From: Carya illinoinensis | Lineage: Eukaryota > Streptophyta > Magnoliopsida > Fagales > Juglandaceae | Length of the DNA stretch: 64,000 bases | Direction of reading: 5' to 3' | Assembly: GCF_018687715.1 (NCBI RefSeq) | Contig: NC_056752.1 | Span: 6,688,501-6,752,500 of the forward strand | Shown: positions 12,002 through 22,365 of the stretch, one piece after another | Position numbering within the stretch: the first letter of the stretch is position 1 | Layout of the letters: every line of letters begins with the position of its first letter | Notes under the pieces: generated by a model | Seen by the model: the letters and a program-made list of their open reading frames with translations, nothing else | Databases searched by the model: none | Told to the model about the DNA's origin: nothing | Program-made: the position numbers and the translations under genes

Positions 12002-12385
12002 CTTTTTGGTGGTTGACTCACTCAATATGGCTCTGCATGTGGCGGCTAAGCTATGGCTTTGAATTTTTATAACTTATATGTATTTTGACCGAGTGAAGAA
12101 TATCAAAAGTTACAAATCAGCATAATGGGAGTCAAAGAGACAACCAAAGGGGCCGGCTTTATGATCCAAAAAAAAAAACAAAAAAAACAGGGGCTGACTT
12201 TTAAAACTTCTTTTAGCAAAAAGGAAGAACAAGAGTAGGTAGTGTTAGGGGTGTTCTATTTCGTCCTTTAGTAGGTAAGTTTTCAAGTCTTATTAACGCG
12301 TTTGAAGAGATAGGGGTTAGACGAAACTAAAAGCTTGATTATGTGAAAAGGAAAAATAACAAAACAAAGACTTGAAAGTCTCTCA
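12002..12385 (+). repeat. Segmental duplication, copy 1, part b
   Basis: It begins with the right-hand hAT target duplication and matches 45248-45593. Shared landmarks are GGTTGACT..CTCAATATG, TTTTGACCGAG, AGCATAATGGGAGTCAAAGA and GACTTGAAAGTCTCT. It ends with TCA, the left target duplication of the next insertion. Confidence 0.82.
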
Positions 12386-13406
12386 GAGCACTCGCAATGG
12401 TCTAGGCATTGTCAAGTCCAAAATTTAGCTAGAATTTCTTCTTTTAGCTATAATATCAAGATTTAGCTAATGAGTCCACATTGGACTAGCCATGTTAAAG
12501 GTAAAATAATATATTATATTATATATCATAGCCATAGAACAGATCGCACTGAATTGTCACCGACGAAAATTCAGGTTTATCAAAGTCATCGGGCAGCGTT
12601 CATCAATCCGCCCTTCCTACAAACCATATGAACTCATCAAGACCGTGAAAAGACATCAAGAACCGAATCCTTCCCAATTCCTCACTTCTTCATGGAAAAT
12701 TTACAAGATATAAAGAAACAGAGCATGTTGCAACTTTAATTTACAGATAAGGGCGCAAGGCGGTGGGGGCATTTGTCGTCGAAAGCGACCCATTCACGAG
12801 CAAACCTGTCGAACCAAAGCACGAGATCTTGACCCAGATGCTGAAATGGGGTAGGGAGCAGAGGGTCCAAATCTTCGATCAAAGAAACCGGGTACCAGTG
12901 ATCCCTCCAAGCGAACTTGGCATTGGGTGAGCTTTCCTCACCGTGCTCATCCTCAACTCCATACCCTTCTATCACATACCCTTTCAAATAACTAAGGGCT
13001 TGCAGAGAAGAACGACGGGCTGAAGAAAAGGGCTTGCGGGTTGAAGAAGAAATGGGCGACGGAGAGAAGGGGATGAAGACAGAGAAAGGTTTCGGGAAAA
13101 AGAAAGAAAAGGAGGCAGAAGCGTTTCGGGAGAAAGAAGAAAAAAAAAAGAGAAGAGAAATGAAGTGTTTTGGGGACGAAGACAATGAAAAACGAAGGGA
13201 AGGATAGAGCGACAGGTATTTGGAAATGATAAAATATCACTTTGCTCTTTGTACAGTCGCTAGCCAAACATGGAGAGCTGCTAAGAATTACTGTAGCAGT
13301 TATGTCAAGCTTTTCAACTTTAGCTAGGCCAATGCAGATAAATTTAATCAGATTTACTTTTATTTTAGATATACATTAGACAATAGCGAGGCCATTACCA
13401 ATGCTC
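12386..13406. mobile_element. TIR element carrying a host gene fragment (Pack-type, 1021 bp)
   Basis: The left end reads GAGCACTCGCAATGG and the right end, on the other strand, GAGCATTGGTAATGG. Similarity continues inward for about 120 bases on each side, including the shared CATTGG.CTAGC block (CACATTGGACTAGCC on the left, GCATTGGCCTAGC on the right, inverted). TCA flanks both ends (12383-12385 and 13407-13409). The paralog at 45591 has the empty site (GTCTC-TGA-TGTTCTTTC). The cargo is exon 1 of a pheophorbide a oxygenase-like gene on the minus strand. A 3-bp duplication with a GAGCA terminus suggests a PIF/Harbinger-like mobiliser, but this is inference; no transposase is encoded. Confidence 0.82.
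12742..13185 (-). pseudogene. Pheophorbide a oxygenase-like gene fragment (exon 1 only)
   Basis: The 148-residue frame starts with a Ser/Arg/Phe-rich chloroplast transit-type leader (to about residue 70). The N-terminal part of a plant Rieske oxygenase follows: FAWRDHWYPVSLIEDLDP, then FDDKCPHRLAPLS, which holds the first Cys-x-His iron-sulfur ligand pair. This spacing fits PAO (ACD1), the chlorophyll-breakdown ring-opening oxygenase, better than PTC52 or TIC55. After LS comes GTAAAT, a good donor splice site at the place where the second exon (GR..W..L.C.YHGW in the family) should follow; no such exon is present. The second Cys/His pair, the mononuclear iron site and the C-terminal membrane segments are absent. 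It is captured cargo inside the TIR element, not a working enzyme. An upstream alternative frame (13267-12992) is a shadow. Confidence 0.85.
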
Positions 13407-14445
13407 TCATGCATGTTCTTTAGCCCTATTAATTTGTGTCTCACTTTGACAATTTAAAAAATTTAGATAAAAGCTCAGAGCTAGGAGATCTAATTGCAGC
13501 TGTCGTTTCCTACAACAGTCCCAAAGTTACCGCTTTACGTGGACATCCCGCCTTCCTCTCGTGTCACCACCAACTCTTAGATGATTCATGAGGTCCATGC
13601 AGCTAGCTAGCGAGCCCCACTGATCCTACTTTCTCAGATGTCATCTTCAAGAACGATTGGCTACCTAGTTATTACGATACATCATCTTGCACCTACCTTT
13701 CAATGGAAAACTTAATTGGATCAATGATCTTATCTTACATTTAACAACATATATAGCAGAAAAGTACTACGTATTACTGTCATCACCGATCTACTAGCTG
13801 CATGAGAAATTGGCAATACTTTTAAGGCATATTATTGGTGAGAGAAACATTTTGAATATATATTTATTGTTAAATTACCTTTTAACTGAAGTTATACGTT
13901 AATGTTTCTTAATAATGCAATATATATACACATGATGTCACAGTAATGACGATGATCATGACCAAGAAAGTACTCCTCACGTACATGATCAATCTTCTGA
14001 ATATATATATATATATATATAGCTAGCCCTTGATCATTGTGGCTCTCGGTTTTTGAGTCATGTTTTGACTTGGTTTTTAACTTAATATATATGTAATATT
14101 AAATGGGAAGATACAGGGGTATATAATTAATTCTTCCCATCAGAAGACAATGTTGCTGACTTCTTGTCCAGTGCTTGACTTGTACGTTGTGCATGCTTGC
14201 TTACTACACTGATTCAGATATTTGAAACTTTCTAATTAGTGACATTTGAAACGTTCCAACTCACATATATCATATGTAAGGAAGCATATATATTTTTGGA
14301 TATAATATCAATAGCAATAATACCGAGCTAAGCTCGGCGAGCTCAGAATATTCAACTTTAAAACAAAAGAAAATAAAAGAAAAGAAATTTTCCAATCCTC
14401 TATATATATAAATATATTACATGTATAAATATATAGTTTCTAAAA
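13407..14445 (+). repeat. Segmental duplication, copy 1, part c (unit A of a local tandem duplication)
   Basis: The stretch 13545-14445 matches both 16972-17890 (unit B) and 45601-47110 (copy 2). Landmarks include CTTCCTCTC.TGTCACCACCAAC, CATGCAGCTAGCTAGCGAGCCC, TCTTATCTTACATTTAACA, CACATGATGTCACA and TACCGAGCTAAGCTCGGCGAG. The first 125 bases or so (13421-13545) are absent from copy 2. No gene is recognised. Confidence 0.8.
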
Positions 14446-14482
14446 AGAATGTATTGGTTTATATAAGGAGGAGTAGTAAAAG

Positions 14483-14830
14483 TTGAAGGCTTTGTTGAGC
14501 AATCAAAGAGTTTGTTTGACCACCGATATATGGACATCGGTGCAAAACAAGAATTATATTTGTGTCATGTATCATTATGTTGATAAAAATTGGGTACTAT
14601 ACAAGAAAATCCTAATGTTTTTCAAGATTTCTAATCATAGAGGTGAGACCATTGCTTGGATGTTAGAGTCTTGCTTGAGACCATTGCTAGAAACTGTCCA
14701 AGCACTAATCTGTACGCAAAATTGGTTGAGTTGTGAACCACTTAGTTCTTGGGAGGTGGAGGAGCATGTAGAAGACGTTGCCATCGAAGATAAATGCTTT
14801 TATTTGTTAATTTTGATTTTTTATTGCTAA
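14483..14830 (+). pseudogene. Internally deleted hAT transposase
   Basis: The frame of 115 residues starts with the hAT catalytic-region block (CLTTDIWTSVQNKNYICV, then FKISNHRGETIA and MLESCL). It then jumps to a segment like the extreme C-terminus of these transposases (ALICTQNWLSCE followed by an acidic tail). Everything between, including the dimerisation domain, is missing. The join lies near 14680. The open frame across the deletion is probably chance. It cannot be an active transposase. Confidence 0.75.
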
Positions 14831-15063
14831 CTTATCCATTTAACTTAACCTCTACATTTTTTTCTTCTTAAGGTAACCCTCTTCCTTCAACTTCAGCAAT
14901 TTAATTTTTTGTTTTTGATGGTGTGAACTTTGGAGCTTTTGACTTTGCATACACTGCATATTCAATCATGGTATGAAGCTTTACTTTGTATCAATTCCCA
15001 AATTTCTTCTAATAACTGACACATTGAGTTATGAAGCTTTACTTTTCTTTCGTTAATTTTGCA

Positions 15064-15366
15064 GATCTCATTGAGTTTTGAATCTTTTCATAGCTTGCCT
15101 CTGCCACCGGTGTTTGCTAATGGGGCCACCATTGTATGTTCAATGAAGATTTTACTATTTTACCTTGTGCATGTTTAAGCCATCACTTGCATTTCCGTCC
15201 TCATGGCCATTTTGTTTCTATAACTGAGGTGCAACAGATGGTAGGATGTACTTTGGAGGATTGCCTGAAGCATTTCATCATTGCTGAACACATCGAGAAT
15301 TATCATTGCAGCCACCGTTGGCATGTGGCTGGAATAAAGTATTTGTCCTCTATAGAGGCAAACGAG
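15064..15366 (+). pseudogene. Ubiquitin-specific protease fragment (UBP27-like), two exon pieces
   Basis: A first piece (15064-15135) reads SFESFHSLPLPPVFANGATI. A second (15238-15366, 43 codons) starts after a CAG acceptor, ends at a GAG/GTAATT donor, and reads VGCTLEDCLKHF ... ENYHC ... WHVAGIKYLSSIEANE. This resembles the internal part of plant UBP27-type ubiquitin carboxyl-terminal hydrolases, with the zinc-ribbon-like Cys pair region. The Cys box and His box of the catalytic core are not here. Intron borders are kept, so the copy was made at the DNA level. It is cargo in the truncated hAT element. The family assignment is from memory of the motif, not a search. Confidence 0.65.
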
Positions 15367-15427
15367 GTAATTTCTTTATGTGAGTAGGCTTGGTGCTTTT
15401 GGCTAACCCATTGTTCTGTTTTTGTTT

Positions 15428-15435
15428 TTGTTTTT

Positions 15436-15468
<33 letters not shown>
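15428..15468. repeat. Poly(T) tract
   Basis: A TTTTTG-repeat run merges into about 38 consecutive T inside the truncated hAT element. No retroelement 3' end is visible next to it. Confidence 0.75.
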
Positions 15469-15470
<2 letters not shown>

Positions 15471-15699
15471 CACCATGGTTATAACTGCCTTTGATTACTT
15501 CTATGCTGGTGTATATTTTGAAACTAAATGTATATATTACAAAAAACAAACCTCCCCAGATGTAACATGCAGGAGGAACTTATCCTCAAATTCACGGCAA
15601 AGTTCTAGGGCTAGAGCTCGGGTGCCCTTAGGACTTTGAACCAATTGATCACCAAGCCTCACCAGCTGGATCAAATTCATAATGTTACAACATTTACAC

Positions 15700-15941
15700 A
15701 CGCCTTCTTATTCTTCCCTATGGTTGTCGTGTCATTCAGGTAATCTGCTCACTGATTGTTAGGTGGAAAGGCTCTACTAATACTTTGTTGTGGCTTGGTA
15801 TTGAGTTTTTTATGTTTTGATTTGTGATAGAGAATTCTGGAACATTGTTCCGATGAGCTGCAGATTCAATGCATAGTGGATGAAATCTTGGACTCTGCTT
15901 ATGTTCTTGCTCAAGATCAGTATGGCAATTATATCACACAG
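15700..15941 (+). pseudogene. Pumilio-repeat protein fragment, two exons
   Basis: The end of one exon (to 15739) reads PYGCRVIQ followed by a GTAATC donor. The next exon (15831-15941, 37 codons) begins after a GATAG acceptor, reads [19 protein letters not shown] and [11 protein letters not shown], and ends at a CAG/GTTGGT donor. Both are adjoining parts of the Puf RNA-binding repeats of plant APUM proteins, where YGCRVIQ and YGNYxxQ are the base-contacting helices. The intron between them (15740-15830) is retained, so this is a DNA-level capture. The rest of the Puf domain is absent, so it cannot bind RNA as a Pumilio. Confidence 0.78.
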
Positions 15942-16185
15942 GTTGGTTTTGTTTGCTTTCCAAAGCATTCAGTAGTAGCATTATTTGAAAATATTCTTGA
16001 TATGGCATGTTTGAAGGTGTGTTGTAAAGAGAGGCTTTAGAAGCTGAAATTATAGAAAAAGAGCAAAGATAAGAACTTTTGATTGGTGCATTAAAACGGG
16101 TTAGTCATACTCAAATTTTAGATGCTTTCATGTTAAACTGATTTGTTGGTCTCTAATTAATAATAGGTAAACATTGTGGCCTTAC

Positions 16186-16188
<3 letters not shown>

Positions 16189-16256
<68 letters not shown>
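16189..16256. repeat. (CT)n microsatellite, 68 bp
   Basis: A perfect TC dinucleotide repeat inside the truncated hAT element. Confidence 0.97.
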
Positions 16257-16262
<6 letters not shown>

Positions 16263-16767
16263 AGCTTGTTCACAGGGTTGATGCTTGACTGTTCTTGTTT
16301 AATTAAATGTTAAGATGTATATAATGTCTTGCAGCTTCTTTTGAAGATGGGAAACCCCCTTGTGCCGGTCAATGACTCATTGTCCCTTGTGCAGCTTCCT
16401 CAATTCTAGATTCAACTTTCAAGATATGAAGATTAGTAGCATTATATATATATATTTTTTTTGAAGTAGTAGTAACATTGTATTAATTTAATTAGTTGTG
16501 ATGTATTATTATTTATTTTGTTCTTTGTAAATTTATGTTTTAAATTGAGATGTAAACAAAAATATTATCCATTTTGCATTTTTATTTATTTTGTTCTTTA
16601 ATTTACTTTTTTTAAAAAAACTAATAAAAAGTCTTTAAATTATTTTTTAAAACAAATTGGGCAATTGAAACAAGATATCAGAATTTTTTTTTTCTTTTCA
16701 AAGTGCTATAAATTTTGTTTTGGAGTTTTAAAGTCTTTAAAAAAATAAAAAAAACCCCAGATTAAAC

Positions 16768-16971
16768 CCGGATATACAGGTTTTAAGGAAAAATTTACAA
16801 AAAACCCGGATATCCAGTTATAATCTGGATATCTATAATCGGATATCCAGATAGAACCCGATTACTCGCCCGGATTGGAATCCGGATTAATCCGAGAAGA
16901 TAACTGCCCGGTTTTTAGAACCCGGATCTAGATCTAGTTATGGCCGGATATCCAGATCCGGTTGAACATCC
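16768..16971. repeat. hAT subterminal repeats and right terminus
   Basis: At least five variants of CCGGATATCCAG/CTGGATAT, often palindromic, fill the last 200 bases before the terminal CATCCCTA. Subterminal repeats of this kind are transposase-binding arrays in studied hAT elements; binding here is inferred. Confidence 0.6.
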
Positions 16972-17913
16972 CTACCGCCTTCCTCTCATGTCACCACCAA
17001 CTATGATTCATGAGGTCCATGCAGCTAGCTAGCGAGCCCGACTGATCATGTTTTCTCAGGCATCATCTTTAAGAACGATTGACCACCTAGTTATTACGAT
17101 ACATCATCTTGCACCTACCTTTCAATTGGAAACTTAATTCGATCAATGATCTTATCTTACATTTAACAACATATATAGCAGAAAAGTACTACGTATTACT
17201 GTCATCACCGATTTGCTAGCTGCACGAGAAATTGGCAATACTTATAAAGCATATTATTGGTGAGAGAAACATTTTGATTTAGTGCTAAATTACCTTTTAA
17301 CTGAAGTTATACGTTAATGTTTTCTTAATAATGCAATATATATACACATGATGTCACACTAATGACGATGATCGTGACCAAGAAAGTACTCACACGTATA
17401 TGATCAATCTTCTGATCAATATATATATATATATATAGCTAGCTAGCCCTTGATGATTGTGACTCTCGGTTTTTGAATCATGTTTTGACTTGGCTTTTAA
17501 CTTAATATATATGTAATATTAAATGGGAATAGATATGGATATTTTAAGAATATACAGAGATATATAATTAATTCTTCCCTCTAGAAGACATTAATGTTGC
17601 TGACTTCTTGTCCGGTGCTTGACTTGTACGGTGTGCATGCTTGCTTACTACACTAATTCAGATATTTGAAACTTTCTAATTATTAATGACATTTGAAACG
17701 TTCCAACTCACATATATCATATGTAAGGAAGCATATATATTATTGGATATAATATCAATAGCAATAATACCGAGCTAAGCTCGGCGAGCTTAGAATATTC
17801 AACTTTAAAACAAAAGAAAATAAAAGAAAAGAAATTGTCCAATCCTCTATATGTAAATATATTACCCGTTTTTTATAGTGTATATGTAGGTTCTAGAATA
17901 GTCAGAGAGGATG
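16972..17913 (+). repeat. Segmental duplication, copy 1, unit B (tandem copy of 13545-14445)
   Basis: This is a second copy of unit A in direct orientation, for example CTTCCTCTCATGTCACCACCAAC, GTACTACGTATTACTGTCATCACCGAT and TACCGAGCTAAGCTCGGCGAG. It extends further right than unit A, to GGTTCTAGAATAGTC..GAGGATG, which matches copy 2 at 47199-47220. It ends where the LINE is inserted. Confidence 0.85.
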
Positions 17914-17920
17914 GTTGGAC

Positions 17921-17922
<2 letters not shown>

Positions 17923-17958
<36 letters not shown>
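17923..17958. repeat. LINE poly(A) tail (36 T on the plus strand)
   Basis: An uninterrupted run of 36 T lies directly next to the left copy of the 9-bp target duplication. It marks the 3' end of the minus-strand LINE. Confidence 0.95.
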
Positions 17959-17962
<4 letters not shown>

Positions 17963-18261
17963 AAAGCCGGTAGCTACCCACATTACGGTCCCGTCCCAAT
18001 TTTATTAAAAAGCCCTCATTTATGGCAGAGGAATACCGTGGTAACATTAAAACACTTGGGTATACAAGATAAGCGCTAAGAAACTAACCCAAAACCAAGT
18101 GTCTAAACAAACAACCCAAAAGACAAAAGAACCAAATAAAATCTAACAGGCCTAAACTCAACAAAAAACAGAAACCAGAACCAAAAACCAAAGCACCTAC
18201 AAAAGGAACAGTCAACATAAAAGAGTCAAGAAAACAAAAAAAGCGAGAAACGTACCAGGTA

Positions 18262-21200
18262 CTACGAGTTGCACAAATAAGGGAGACCAATTCTGTCCAA
18301 ACGAAGCATACCTCGAAGCTGTTCGGGTAAAGTATCGTTGAAAGACCAATCCATAGTTAAACCCCCAGCTCCCATTTTGGCTAAAAAATCAGCCATCGCA
18401 TTACCTTCACAAAACACATGGTTCAAGCGATACTCCATACAACCCAAAAGACCCCTCAATTCCTCCCAAAAATCCTCTAGGTACCAAATATTACACTTAC
18501 CCTTAGTACACCAACGGACAATCATTTGAGAATCAATCTCAATCTCAACCTGACGGAAACCAAACTGGTGGCACCTCCTAACCCCTTCCAACAAACTTCT
18601 CAACTCAGCGAAATTATTAGACCCATGACCCAAGAAGACTGAATAAGCCGAGTGTAGCCTACCAAGATTGTCATGAATAACCCCCCTAGCACTAGCCGGC
18701 CATGGATTCCCTAAGCTACTACCATTAGAATTAAGCTTCATCCAATCTTGAGGTGGCCGCTTCCACCTAATCACACGAGGTTGCCAGGGCTTAGGATATA
18801 AAACTGAGATATCCAACCTTTTCAAAATATCAACATCATGATTAGAAATCCTAGAAACTTTCATAAATAAAGACATAATCCTATGGATCCACAACTTAAT
18901 AACATGCCAAACTGACTGAACTGATTCCACTTTATTCTCAACCCGAGCTTTACAACGCCTATTCCAAAGCTGCCAAGAAATAATAGAAGGGAGAATACCA
19001 AAGATAATCCTTAACTGAGAAGACTTACCAGCACGATGAAACCAGAAATTAATTTGCTCCTTCCAAGTATGGAAAACACCCATACTAAATGGGTCGCTGC
19101 CAACCTCAAAATATGTCTGGCAAAGTGTCCAGTACAAAGAACGTGATTTAAATCCTCCAAATGTCCCCTAGCACAACAATTACATTTAGACACAACAGGA
19201 ATTCCAATATTCTTGATCTTCTCGTCCACACTCAAACAATTATGGTAAGCCTTCCACATCATGACAGAAATTTTCTTAGGAACATGAATATGCCAAATCC
19301 AATGGGCCCAAGGTAACAAAGGAGCTTTCACACGAATACAGTCCCAAGCACTTTTTGTATTAAAATTCCCATTATTATCCTTCATCCAAATTAGGATATC
19401 CTGACCATCCTTCCTCTTAGCCAAGAACTGAAACAACTCAAGGGCTTTTTGTTGACCCACTAATCTTTCCAAAAGAGTAATATCATACCCATTATCAATC
19501 TGGCACTCTTTGACTCTACGCAAAGGTCTCTTAATAACAGGAAACTGATCCCCAATAGGACCACCATCCACCCAATTATCATACCAAAAAGAAACATTTC
19601 CCTCCTTCACAAGCCACTTAGAATTATTTAAAACCTCTGGGATATAATGCACAATAGCTTTCTAGAATCTAGTTCCCTTAGTAGGGTTCAAGAGGGATAA
19701 ATGATTACCTGCCTCTAAAGAAATCTGCCCATAAAGAATGACCCTGAAGAAGGCGCCAAGCAAATTTCATATGTAAGGCCCTCTGAACATCTTCAAAGTC
19801 CCGGATACCCAAACCGTATTCTTTAGTAGGATGACAAATATGTTTCCAAGCCACCCACTTCCTCTTTCCTTTCCCTTCAACATCACCCCAAAAAAAGGAA
19901 CTCATAATCCTATTCAGCACCCTGTAAACACCATTAGGAATATGTAGAACTGCCATGAGATGAATTGCCATGCTCAATAAAACATGACGTAATAGAATCA
20001 CACGGCCCCCAGTAGATAACATTTTCATTTTCCACCCTAAAATTTTCTTATTAAATTTCCCAATCAGTTCACCAAAGTCACAAACCTTTAGACGACCCAC
20101 CACAATAGGAACACCCAAATATTTAAAAGGAAAAGAACCTTCTGACAAACTAGTCATACAGAGAATTGAGGACTTTCTAGTGTCAGAGATTTTGTTAGAA
20201 AACAAAATAGCATCTAACAAAATAGCACTTTTATTTTTATTAAGGACTTGACTTGTCCAATTCTCATAAAGATTAGGAACCTCCATCAACCCTCTCATAG
20301 ACTGTTTCCCACCATTAGCAAAAATAATAATATCATCCGCATACATAAGGTGGGAAATAAGGGGAGTACCTCTAGCTTGAGAAAACCTACCAATTTTACC
20401 ATTATCAAAAGCGTTCTTAAGCAATCGAGATAACACCTCTTGCATAATGACAAATAAGTAAGGAGAGAGCGGGTCAACCTTCCTCAGACCATGCTCACCT
20501 TTAAAGAAACCCAAATATGTACCATTCAACATAATAGAATACCAAGGTGAGGAGATACAAAGGTTAATCAGGTCACAAAACTGAGAAGAAAAACCCAGAA
20601 CGTGAATAAGAAACCTCCAATTCACTCTATCATAAGCCTTGGACATATCAAGCTTAACCAAAAAATTTCCCCCATAGGTAGTTTTATTAATAGAATGGAC
20701 CATTTCTTGCATAAGACTAATATTTTCAAAAATACTGCGACCAAGAATAAAGGTCCCTTGCTCCTGGGAAATCATCTTAGGAAGCAAATTCGTAAGACGA
20801 CTCACCAAAATCTTATCACAGATCTTACAAACCACTGAACACAAACTGATAGGTCTAAACTTATCAAAACCCGTAGGAGAATCAACCTTAGGAATCAAAA
20901 CAATAAAGATGCAGAATAATACCTAGGAAGCAACTGATGTTGAAAAAACTCAGAAACCGCATCCAGAAGGTCTGCTTTAACAATATCCCAGCAGAACCTA
21001 AAGAAACCGGAACCAAAAGCATCCGGGCCCGGGCTACTATCAATAGGAATACTGAACAAAGCGTCCTTAATATCACCAATCGACGGGGTATTGCAAAGCA
21101 TCACATTCTCATCCGTAGTAATCACTGGGGAAATCAAATCCTGTAAACTAGGGAAATCACGAATACTATTCTCACTCAAAAACTGGTTGAAATGCTCAAC

Positions 21201-22365
21201 TGCAGCCTTATGAATCTCAAGAGGGTTATTTAAATGAGTACCATCTGCAAGAAACATATCAGTAAACTGCTTTTGCTTCTTAGCATTAAGATACGTATAG
21301 AAAAATTTAGAATTATTATCCCCATCTTTAAGCCATCTTTTCTTAGCCATATGAGAAAGGCGAATATCTTCCCGACCCTTCCAAGTTAGGAGTTCCAAAT
21401 TAGCAGCCAAGAGAGCATTATCATCCTTAATAGAGTAAGAATTTTGAAGGCTATTATCCATGCGATCTATACGCTGCTCAAGCTCCTTGATAATCACATC
21501 CGTCCTCCCAAAAACACGCTGGTTCCAATCCCTAAGTGCCACCTTGAGTCTTTTAAGCTTAAAGGATAACTTAAAAAGACCAGCACCAAAACCAGCTTGA
21601 TTACAAATCCCCTCCACAAAGCTAGGGAAATCTGCATGGTCAGTTCACATAAATTGGAAATGAAAAGGACTAGGCCCATACCTAAAAGGATCTTCACCCA
21701 TTTGAATCACTAAGGGAGCATGATCAGACATAGTGCGAGGCAAAACCTGAGAGAAAACGTTAGGAAAATAATTAAGAAAATTAGAATTAAGAAAGCAACG
21801 ATCTAACCTTGCCCAACTATGAGACAGGCCTCTTTGACCATTGCACCAAGTCATCGACGCACCTTTTGATCTCATGTCCATCACACCGCAGTTTTGAATG
21901 CAAATATTAAAATCTCCCATAGCAGTGAACCCCCCGTCGTTCCGAGTCCTCTCTGATAATGTTAAAGTCACCGCAAAAAATCCATGGAAGATCTCCATTA
22001 CTCATCTCAACTAGATCATCCTAGAGATGCTTCCTTTCAACAGAATTACATTTAGCATAGACTATAGTAAGAATAAAGACGAACCCATTCTCCTCAACTT
22101 TCACAGAAACAAATTGGTTCGACCCCCTCAACCATTGTATAGAAATCTCAGAATTCCATAACAACCAAATTTTCCCACTATGCACCTCATTAGTGGCAAA
22201 ACTAGTACAATTATACTTCCCCAAAAGGGTTGGAATTTTATCTTCCCTCAAAAAAGGCTCAGCCAAAGCTATAATATTAGGCCTGAATTGTTTAAGAATT
22301 TTCCTCAACCTTAACTTGGAAGAGCGAACTCCCCGTATGCTCCAAAAGAGAATTGGACTAATCAT
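18262..22365 (-). pseudogene. LINE ORF2 (endonuclease, reverse transcriptase, zinc-binding, RNase H), broken
   Basis: The start ATG at 22365 overlaps the ORF1 stop. The endonuclease begins FWSIRGVRSSKLRLRK; plant LINEs usually have N before I/C-RG, so a metal-binding Asn may be lost. It is interrupted by a TAG at 22021 and by a frameshift near a G run at about 21935, and resumes with TMSDHAPLVI. A linker (21617-20895) has SSPGPDAFGSGFF. The RT (20898-19705) keeps FLVKLDMSKAYDRVNW and HLMYADDIIIF, but the usual RQGDP reads RKVDP. The zf-RVT region (19652-19011) has CNCCARGHLEDLNHVLC. The RNase H (19137-18262) has SNGSS where the first Asp is expected, while AELRSLLEG and EIDSQMIV remain. At least three lesions make it inactive. 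Confidence 0.92.

Larger units (their letters stand above)
14446..16971 (+). mobile_element. Truncated hAT element carrying host gene fragments
   Basis: The right end is ...GAACATCCCTA, which on the other strand reads TAGGGATGTTC, a hAT-type terminus. Just inside it lie repeated CCGGATATCC-like palindromes (16768-16960). On the left is an internally deleted hAT transposase in plus orientation. Between them are intron-containing fragments of two host genes, a ubiquitin-specific protease and a Pumilio-type protein, and a 68-bp CT tract. The matching left terminus is not visible. The left edge instead meets unit A of the flanking tandem duplication, so the element has lost its 5' end. Confidence 0.72.

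Noticed and set aside
12992..13267. 91-codon Phe-rich frame overlapping the PAO-like fragment
   Set aside because: It is a shadow in another frame over the transit-peptide region; the PAO frame has the recognisable Rieske motif.
18338..20838. Plus-strand frames of 60-80 codons inside the LINE
   Set aside because: They are antisense shadows of the minus-strand ORF2.
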